Below, piece by piece: positions 59,597-64,000 of a stretch of 64,000 bases of DNA; positions within the stretch are counted from its first letter, which is position 1, and each line of letters opens with the position of its first letter. The notes below the pieces were generated by a model. That model did no database searches and had not been told where the DNA came from. It was given only the letters and a program-made list of their open reading frames with translations. This DNA is from an uncultured Marinobacter sp. (GTDB lineage Bacteria > Pseudomonadota > Gammaproteobacteria > Pseudomonadales > Oleiphilaceae). Location: the NCBI RefSeq assembly GCF_946886895.1, contig NZ_CAMPJO010000009.1, positions 88,795 through 152,794 on the forward strand. The letters are read 5' to 3'. A program made the translations under genes and the position numbers.

Positions 59597-60118
59597 ATGG
59601 GAGCATTCATGCCACGCTATTCCGAAGAACGTAAAGCTGCAGTGCTGAAGAAGCTGTTACCTCCGCAGAATCGAAGTGTCGTGTCGGTGGCGGCAGAGGA
59701 AGGCATATCCGATGTGACTCTGTATAGTTGGTTAAAACAGTGTCGAGAACAAGGAATGCCCGTGCCAGGTAATCGTAATACCGGGGAAGACTGGTCCCCT
59801 GAAGCCAAGCTGGCCGTTGTCGTGGAAACGGCCTCTATGTCCGAAGCCGAACTCAGTGCCTACTGTCGCGAGAAAGGCCTGTATCCGGAGCAAGTGCAGC
59901 GCTGGAAGGAAGCCTGCCTACAGGGCGCTGGCATGCAGGAAGACCGGGATAAAGCGGCTCAGAAACAGAAACGAGAGTCCCGGAAAACCATCAAAAAGCT
60001 GAAAGCGGAAGTCCGTCGTAAAGACAAAGCTCTGGCTGAGACTACCTCGCTTCTGGTGTTGTCAAAAAAGCTCGAAGCCTTGTACGGCGAGGATCCGGAC
60101 AGCAGCGAGGACGACTGA
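59597..60118 (+). CDS. IS3-family transposase OrfA
   Basis: A 173-aa DNA-binding part of the transposase. A helix-turn-helix lies at about 8-45 (SEERKAAVLKKLLPPQN, then ISDVTLYSWLKQC), a second at about 65-105 (SEAELSAYCREKGLYPEQV), and a Lys/Arg-rich coiled segment (KQKRESRKTIKKLKAEVRRK) follows. Near its end is the slippery sequence A-AAA-AAG (60064-60070), where a -1 shift moves into the orfB frame to make the OrfAB transposase. Confidence 0.88.
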   Translation: MGAFMPRYSEERKAAVLKKLLPPQNRSVVSVAAEEGISDVTLYSWLKQCREQGMPVPGNRNTGEDWSPEAKLAVVVETASMSEAELSAYCREKGLYPEQVQRWKEACLQGAGMQEDRDKAAQKQKRESRKTIKKLKAEVRRKDKALAETTSLLVLSKKLEALYGEDPDSSEDD

Positions 60119-61179
60119 CGCCGCTGGACGAACGTGCAAGGCTCCTAGAGCTGTTTGATGAAGCGATTGCCGGTGGTGCCGCCCGATACAAAGCGGCGGA
60201 GCTAATCGACATCAGCGAACGCACATTGAAGCGCTGGCAAGGCTCTGATGGCCAAATTGGCCAAGACCAGCGCCCTGAGGCAGAGCCGGTCGAACAGCCT
60301 CATAAACTCACACAGGCCGAGGAGTTGGCCATTCTGAGCGCATGTAATCAACCTCAGTACCGGAGTTCGCCACCGTCACAGATCGTGCCTTCACTGGCTG
60401 ATAAAGGCGTTTATCTGGCCTCGGAATCCTCGTTCTACCGGGTTCTGAAAAAGCACCAACAACAGAACTATCGGGGTCGCATGAAGCCGCCCCGCAAGGT
60501 GCCGGAGCCGACCAGCTTCACCGCGACAGGCCCGAACCAGGTGTGGAGCTGGGACATTAGTTTCTGCCCGTCAGCGGTGCGTGGTCAACATTGGTATCTG
60601 TATCTGATCATGGACATCTACAGCCGCAAGATCGTTGCCTGGGAAATCCATGAGGCCGAATCCGGGGAACTGGCCAGGAGGCTGGTTGAGCGTGCATTGC
60701 TGCGCGAGGGCTGCTGGCACAATCCGCCGGTACTGCACTCCGACAATGGCGCGCCGATGACCTCCTACACGCTCAGGGCCCGGTTGGCAGACCTGGGTAT
60801 GCTGATGTCTCACAGCCGCCCAAGAGTCAGCAACGACAACCCTTATTCGGAGTCGTTGTTCCGGACCGTTAAATACTGCCCGGAGTGGCCCTCAAAAGGC
60901 TTTGCATCACTCACGGCGGTCCGCGACTGGATGCTGGCGTTCGAGTATGCCTACAACGAGCGACACTTGCACAGCGGCATCCGGTTCGTGACACCGGCAG
61001 ACCGGCATCGTGGTGTTGATCACGAACGCCTGGCGCATCGGAAAACGGTTTATGAAAGAGCAAAGCGCCGGAATCCACGGCGCTGGTCTGGTAATACCCG
61101 AAACTGGGAAGTGACCGGACCGGTATCGCTCAACCCTGGCAAGTTGCAGGAAGTTGAGCACAATAAACTGGCCGCTTAA
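60070..61179 (+). CDS. IS3-family transposase OrfB (catalytic, by -1 frameshift)
   Basis: DDE integrase-type catalytic part. Reading in the -1 frame from the A6G slip is open from 60070; the first ATG in frame is at 60226, so initiation there is an alternative. The D-D-E residues are in VWSWDISFCP, VLHSDNGAPM and NPYSESLFRT. The C-terminal part has AYNERHLHSGIRFVTPADRH, typical of rve domains. Length and motifs are intact, so the element may still be active. Confidence 0.88.
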   Translation, partial: ARSLVRRGSGQQRGRLTPLDERARLLELFDEAIAGGAARYKAAELIDISERTLKRWQGSDGQIGQDQRPEAEPVEQPHKLTQAEELAILSACNQPQYRSSPPSQIVPSLADKGVYLASESSFYRVLKKHQQQNYRGRMKPPRKVPEPTSFTATGPNQVWSWDISFCPSAVRGQHWYLYLIMDIYSRKIVAWEIHEAESGELARRLVERALLREGCWHNPPVLHSDNGAPMTSYTLRARLADLGMLMSHSRPRVSNDNPYSESLFRTVKYCPEWPSKGFASLTAVRDWMLAFEYAYNERHLHSGIRFVTPADRHRGVDHERLAHRKTVYERAKRRNPRRWSGNTRNWEVTGPVSLNPGKLQEVEHNKLAA

Positions 61180-62720
61180 ACGCGGTCATTTGGACAACTG
61201 GGTTGAAAATCGCCGATCCCAGGTACCGCAATGACGACACTGGTCGGCTGGTCTACGACCCTGCCATCCTGCTGAAGATCATCCTGTTCGCCTACTCCAA
61301 GGGCATCACGTCCAGCCGAGAGATGCAGTGGTGCTGCGAGACCAACGTCATCTTCAAAGCCCTGTCCTGCGATACCGTTCCCCACTTCACCACGCTGGCT
61401 AAGTTTGTCAGCAGCCACGCCGACCAGATCGAAGCGCTGTTTGAGCAGGTACTGCTGGTGTGCCATGAGCAGGGTTTGCTGGGTAACGAACTCTTCGCCA
61501 TCGACGGCTGCAAGATGTCCTCCAACGCCGCCAAGGAATGGTCCGGCACCTTTAAAGAGCTGGAAGAGAAACGCAAGAAGCTCAAGCGACTCATCCGCCA
61601 CCACCTGAAAGAACACCATGAACGGGACGAGGCCGAGACCGAAGCCGAACTGGATCGGGATATCCGCCGGGCCAAGACAGTCCTTTCCCTTGATGAGTCT
61701 TTGCAGAAAGTCGACCGCTTCCTAAAGACGAGCAGCCCAAGGATGGGCCAGGGGAAACGACGCAAGGAAGTGAAGAGCAACGTCACCGATAACGAAAGCG
61801 CGAAGATGACCACCAGCAAGGGCACGATCCAGGGCTACAACGGCGTCGCCACGGTGGACAGGAAACACCAGATCATTATTGATGCGCAGGCCTTTGGCGA
61901 AGGCCAGGAACACCACACTCTACAACCAGTACTGGAAACCGTCGAAGCCCGGTTCAAGAAACTGGGCATCGCCGAGAACATCTACCAACAAGGCACCATC
62001 ATCACGGCCGACACCGGCTTCGCCAACGAAGCCAACATGAAATACCTGCACGAACGGCGGATCAATGGCTACGTGCCGGACAACAAGTTCCGCAGTCGGG
62101 ATCCAAAGTTCCAGAACCAGAAAGACAAGTACGGCAAACGCCATCAAAACCTGCCAGACAAGGGCTGGAAAGACACGATTCCCGCCAGTGAATTCCAGTT
62201 CGACCCCGTGAAGCTGACCTGTATCTGTCCAGCAGGAGAAAGCCTCAAATACTACGGCACCCGAGCAGACCAGAACGGTCAGAGTCGAGCCTACTTCCAG
62301 GGCCGTTTGCTGCAATGCCGTCACTGCCCTAAAAAACACCAGTGCATGCACAACCCTGAAGCCGCCAACCACCGGAAAGGGAAAGGCCGACAGGTGTCGT
62401 TCACCATCGAGCACAAGCGCCTGCCCAATTACACCGATTGGATGAAGCACCGAGTGGACAGTCAGCAAGGCAAAGAGATATACAGCCACCGGATGTCGGT
62501 GGTGGAACCGGTGTTCGGGAACATTGGCACCAATAAAGGGTTAAACCGGTTTAGCTTGCGAGGCAAGAAAAAGGTGCAGGGTCAATGGCGGCTATACTGC
62601 CTGGTACACAATATTGAGAAGTTGGCGAACTATGGGCAGATGGCCGCGTGATGCGGGATCAATCACCCAGGGAAGTGGCCGTTGGCAGGCCAGTAGCAAC
62701 CGCACTATCAGCGGCAAGGC

Positions 62721-62756
62721 ACCGGAACCGGAACCGGAACCGGAACCGGAACCGGT
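62721..62756 (+). repeat. Hexanucleotide tandem repeat (ACCGGA)
   Basis: Five perfect ACCGGA copies plus a sixth with one change (ACCGGT). It lies in the noncoding 3' part of the IS1182-like element, about 70 bp after the transposase stop. No coding role is seen. Confidence 0.9.
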
Positions 62757-62883
62757 GATGGAATAGGAAAATCGGGATAAGTGGCCGGTTGATGGCCGAA
62801 AAAACAATCTGGACATCAGGCGGTGGGAACTTGCCCGGAATCAGGTTTTTCTACAGCCTCGTTATGCTGAGAGGAGTTCATGA

Positions 62884-63633
62884 TTGTCAGTTATTGAAAG
62901 CTTTGTCGCATTCGCAAACGAAATCTTCAGGCCTTTTTTGCTTATAGCATCGTCTGCTTTCGCAGTTTATTTTGCTTGCAAGAAGATCGGCCATAAGGTC
63001 TTGGCACAGTACAGCGTTGGCGGCGACATTTTCACGCCTTTCCAGATAAAGGAAGTGGTGTTCTCCAACAAGAAAGATAAGCCAGTCAGCATCTATTCGA
63101 TATACGCAGTTTTTGAAAAGGACTTGTGGATAGAGCTAGAGAAATTTTCGCCTCCCGCGAAAATCAAGCCATTTGAGTCCGCTTCGTTCAAAATTGAGCC
63201 ATACAGTTATTTAAGTGTTTCCTCTGACGACTTCGAGCCGGACTATATGAAGGCAAGAATATACATCGAGTCAGATGATCATGTTATCGAATGCAAGTCA
63301 CTCAATAGGCCTGAGTTGATTAATGAACAGAAGCGTGTATCCAAGAACAAGTGCCAATTTGCTGGTTTCACATATAACGAAAATCTGTCACACATAATTC
63401 TGCATGTCATGAATGGCAAAAAGAGATGCGCTTTCATCGATAAAAGCGGGTATATCGGAAACGAATGGGGATTTTCTCCAAACCACTTAGGGGAGGTCCC
63501 GAGCAAGGAAAACATAGTAAGGATGCTCCGGCTGAGCGGTTTGGATAAAGCGTTTGAAAGCTACATTGTTTACAAAGTTTCGAACCTTGCGAATATTACC
63601 GTTGTGGCGAGCTCGGTCGCCCAAGAAGCATAA
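62884..63633 (+). CDS. Cassette 6: membrane-anchored protein of unknown function
   Basis: A 249-aa protein with an N-terminal membrane helix (about 15-32, FRPFLLIASSAFAVYFACKK) and a beta-rich domain (QIKEVVFSNKKDKPVSIYSI, ESASFKIEPYSYLSVSSDD). No known family recognised. The frame begins with TTG at 62884; the nearest ATG (62880) opens a 5-codon frame that stops at once, so the true start is uncertain. It follows the attC5 R' core by about 16 bp. The last base of its stop TAA is supplied by the group II intron end. Confidence 0.7.
   Translation: MSVIESFVAFANEIFRPFLLIASSAFAVYFACKKIGHKVLAQYSVGGDIFTPFQIKEVVFSNKKDKPVSIYSIYAVFEKDLWIELEKFSPPAKIKPFESASFKIEPYSYLSVSSDDFEPDYMKARIYIESDDHVIECKSLNRPELINEQKRVSKNKCQFAGFTYNENLSHIILHVMNGKKRCAFIDKSGYIGNEWGFSPNHLGEVPSKENIVRMLRLSGLDKAFESYIVYKVSNLANITVVASSVAQEA
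63628..63632 (+). repeat. attC site 6, first core only
   Basis: GCATA is the start of a GCATAAC-type R'' core at the end of the cassette 6 gene; the intron begins at the next base and the rest of the site must lie beyond the window. Confidence 0.7.
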
Positions 63634-63673
63634 TCGGGTAGCCGGGGGTATTTAACCCCCAGCCCCCACAACA

Positions 63674-63701
63674 CCCTGCACCCTGCACCCTGCACCCTGC
63701 A
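63674..63701 (+). repeat. Heptanucleotide tandem repeat (CCCTGCA, 4 copies)
   Basis: Four perfect CCCTGCA copies (63674-63701). On the minus strand this is TGCAGGG, which coincides with the 3' arm of the intron's domain V-like segment (normally a single GCAGGGT), so it looks like a local expansion. Confidence 0.92.
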
Positions 63702-63737
63702 CCAATACGTCGGACCGGCGGCTCCGCACAGGGCGTT

Positions 63738-63887
63738 TCACCGAGAATGGTGAAGCCTGATCCATCCATCGCGCAGTGATGCCAGTCCCTCGGCTTCCAG
63801 ATAGTCATAAGACAGTCCCTGTTGAATACCCGGCGTCTTCGAGCTGCGCCAGGGGCCTTTGCTGGTAATGCCACACGCCACTGCGGC
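63738..63887 (-). pseudogene. C-terminal fragment of group II intron reverse transcriptase/maturase
   Basis: On the minus strand, 49 residues (AAVACGITSKGPWRSSKTPG then IQQGLSYDYLEAEGLASLRD and GWIRLHHSR) match the C-terminal end of group IIC intron proteins (SKGPWR..S.TP...Q..L...L...GL.SL...W). Immediately upstream is an in-frame TAG at 63888-63890, and the preceding sequence continues only in another frame, so the gene appears frameshifted or broken. The stop is about 100 bp before the intron end. Confidence 0.65.
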
Positions 63888-63948
63888 CTACACATGAACA
63901 CGAGCTTCGTGACTGAATCTGCAACCTGCCTAACCAGCCAAAGATTTG

Positions 63949-64000
63949 AGGTGGACCCCATCAGTTGGACAGCTTGATGGTGCAGTTAAGCTCTGATCCG
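63949..64000 (+). mobile_element. Possible IS3-family terminus at window edge
   Basis: The final bases run TGAGGTGGACCCCATCAGTTGGAC and on. The TGA.GTG.ACCCC...TTGGAC pattern resembles the ends of IS3-family elements. It would explain why the intron reverse transcriptase stops matching upstream of here. Most of the element would be outside the window, so this is tentative. Confidence 0.4.

Larger units (their letters stand above)
59534..61220 (+). mobile_element. IS3-family insertion sequence (with one target copy)
   Basis: Carries orfA and orfB of an IS3-family element. Both ends contain AGTTGTCCA as imperfect inverted repeats (59549-59557 and 61191-61199). ATCCC occurs at 59529-59533 and 61216-61220 and is a likely 5-bp target duplication, so the element itself would be 59534-61215. 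The exact ends are not certain because the terminal bases match poorly. Confidence 0.8.
59393..62651 (+). pseudogene. IS1182-family transposase, interrupted
   Basis: The N-terminal 47 codons (59393-59533, MPRFKHYNYDQDAMVV to LSVFHP) and the rest (61221-62651) are one transposase. Removing 59534-61220 rejoins the frame exactly as FHP-RYRNDDTGR and gives 523 aa, the family length. Downstream parts carry GITSSREMQWCCE, IIDAQAFGEGQEHHTL, TADTGFANEANMKYLHE and VEPVFGNIGTNKGLNRFSLR, typical of IS1182 DDE transposases. The uninterrupted C-terminal part may still be expressed from the TTG at 61203, but would lack the N-terminus. Confidence 0.88.
59313..62860 (+). mobile_element. IS1182-family element inserted in attC5 and split by an IS3 element
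   Basis: Perfect 15-bp terminal inverted repeats (GAGGCTGTAGAAAAA at 59313-59327, inverse at 62846-62860). It encodes an IS1182-type transposase, interrupted at codon 47 by an IS3-family element. The flanks are GCGTT on the left and GTTATGC on the right, so GTT is duplicated or split at the attC recombination core. Confidence 0.85.
55444..63632 (+). other. Integron gene-cassette array (six cassettes, no integrase in window)
   Basis: Six small plus-strand genes, each followed by an attC-type recombination site; the array starts at a GTTATGC core (55444-55450) about 220 bp after the nrdJb terminator. attC sites are 56018-56095, 56388-56471, 57547-57619, 58645-58714, the IS-split 59212-59312 + 62861-62867, and the intron-split start at 63628. 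Genes lie 13-25 bp after the preceding core. No integrase gene or attI is visible on the left, where it should be, so this is a cluster of attC sites without an integrase (CALIN-like), or the integrase has been lost. G+C is well below that of the core genes. Confidence 0.88.
63633..64000 (-). mobile_element. Group IIC-attC-type intron, 3' part, inserted in attC6
   Basis: On the minus strand the sequence ends GGCTACCCGAT then TATGC. The intron thus ends in the conserved AT, and the next exon base is T, the rule for attC-targeting group IIC introns (TTGT/TATGC on the bottom strand). A domain VI-like hairpin GGGGGT-TAAAT-ACCCCC precedes it (about 63641-63663), and a domain V-like AACGCCCTGTGCGGAG lies upstream. 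A decayed reverse transcriptase tail is adjacent. The intron continues past the window; orientation opposite to the cassettes is typical. Confidence 0.75.

Noticed and set aside
63674..63701. CCCTGCA repeats as a possible CRISPR array
   Set aside because: The 7-bp units are directly adjacent with no spacers; they fit an expansion in the intron.
63596..63961. 121-codon minus-strand frame at the right end
   Set aside because: It is not the reverse transcriptase frame; the recognisable maturase residues lie in a different frame (63738-63887).
55444..64000. Prophage or conjugative element
   Set aside because: No phage structural, integrase, relaxase or transfer genes; attC sites and cassettes account for the region.

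Overview
The window looks like the chromosome of a Marinobacter-like marine gammaproteobacterium. This is inferred from gene order, protein character and high G+C; no database search was possible. Roughly 55 kb is vertically inherited core genome. The last 8.5 kb is a lower-G+C accessory region.

Core layout. At 6-1745 is the 3' part of a PAS-GGDEF-EAL protein. A long minus-strand housekeeping block follows (3.2-14.5 kb when read from the far end): trmJ-cysE-iscR-iscS-ndk-rlmN-pilW-rodZ-ispG-hisS-yfgM-bamB-der. This is the conserved gammaproteobacterial order, except that nothing lies between iscS and ndk where iscU-iscA-hscBA-fdx is expected. A divergent suhB faces a second minus-strand block, queA-tgt-yajC-secD-secF, which covers queuosine tRNA modification and the Sec motor. 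After a tRNA-Leu(CAA) comes the flagellar basal body/hook operon flgBCDEFGHIJKL (21.3-32.6 kb, minus) behind a clear sigma-54 promoter.

Middle region (32.8-50.7 kb): a nitroreductase, an Mpo1-like protein coupled to a MASE2 adenylate cyclase, an ABC exporter with queF, several lipoproteins, a degenerate HD-GYP protein, a PilZ protein, an iron ABC importer (fbpAB), a thioesterase, an acyl-CoA ligase, a three-gene ABC importer of the TrpXYZ type, and a secreted DUF6160-like protein.

The B12-dependent ribonucleotide reductase nrdJa-nrdJb (51.2-55.2 kb) is preceded by two NrdR-like boxes. Its large subunit carries a 375-residue homing-endonuclease intein placed exactly before the catalytic Cys-Gly-Glu-Gln site.

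The most unusual part is 55.44-64 kb. It is an array of integron gene cassettes, six small genes all on the plus strand, each followed by an attC site (R'' RYYYAAC-like core, palindromic middle, R' GTTRRRY core), with no integrase in the window. Three cassette proteins carry an R-x4-H motif typical of HEPN domains and the other three are predicted membrane-anchored proteins of unknown function. The array has been used as a landing pad. An IS1182-like element sits at the recombination point of attC5 and is itself split by an IS3-family element with an A6G frameshift site. A group IIC-attC-type intron (3' end and decayed reverse transcriptase tail, minus strand) splits the first core of attC6. 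The last 50 bases resemble another IS3-family terminus.
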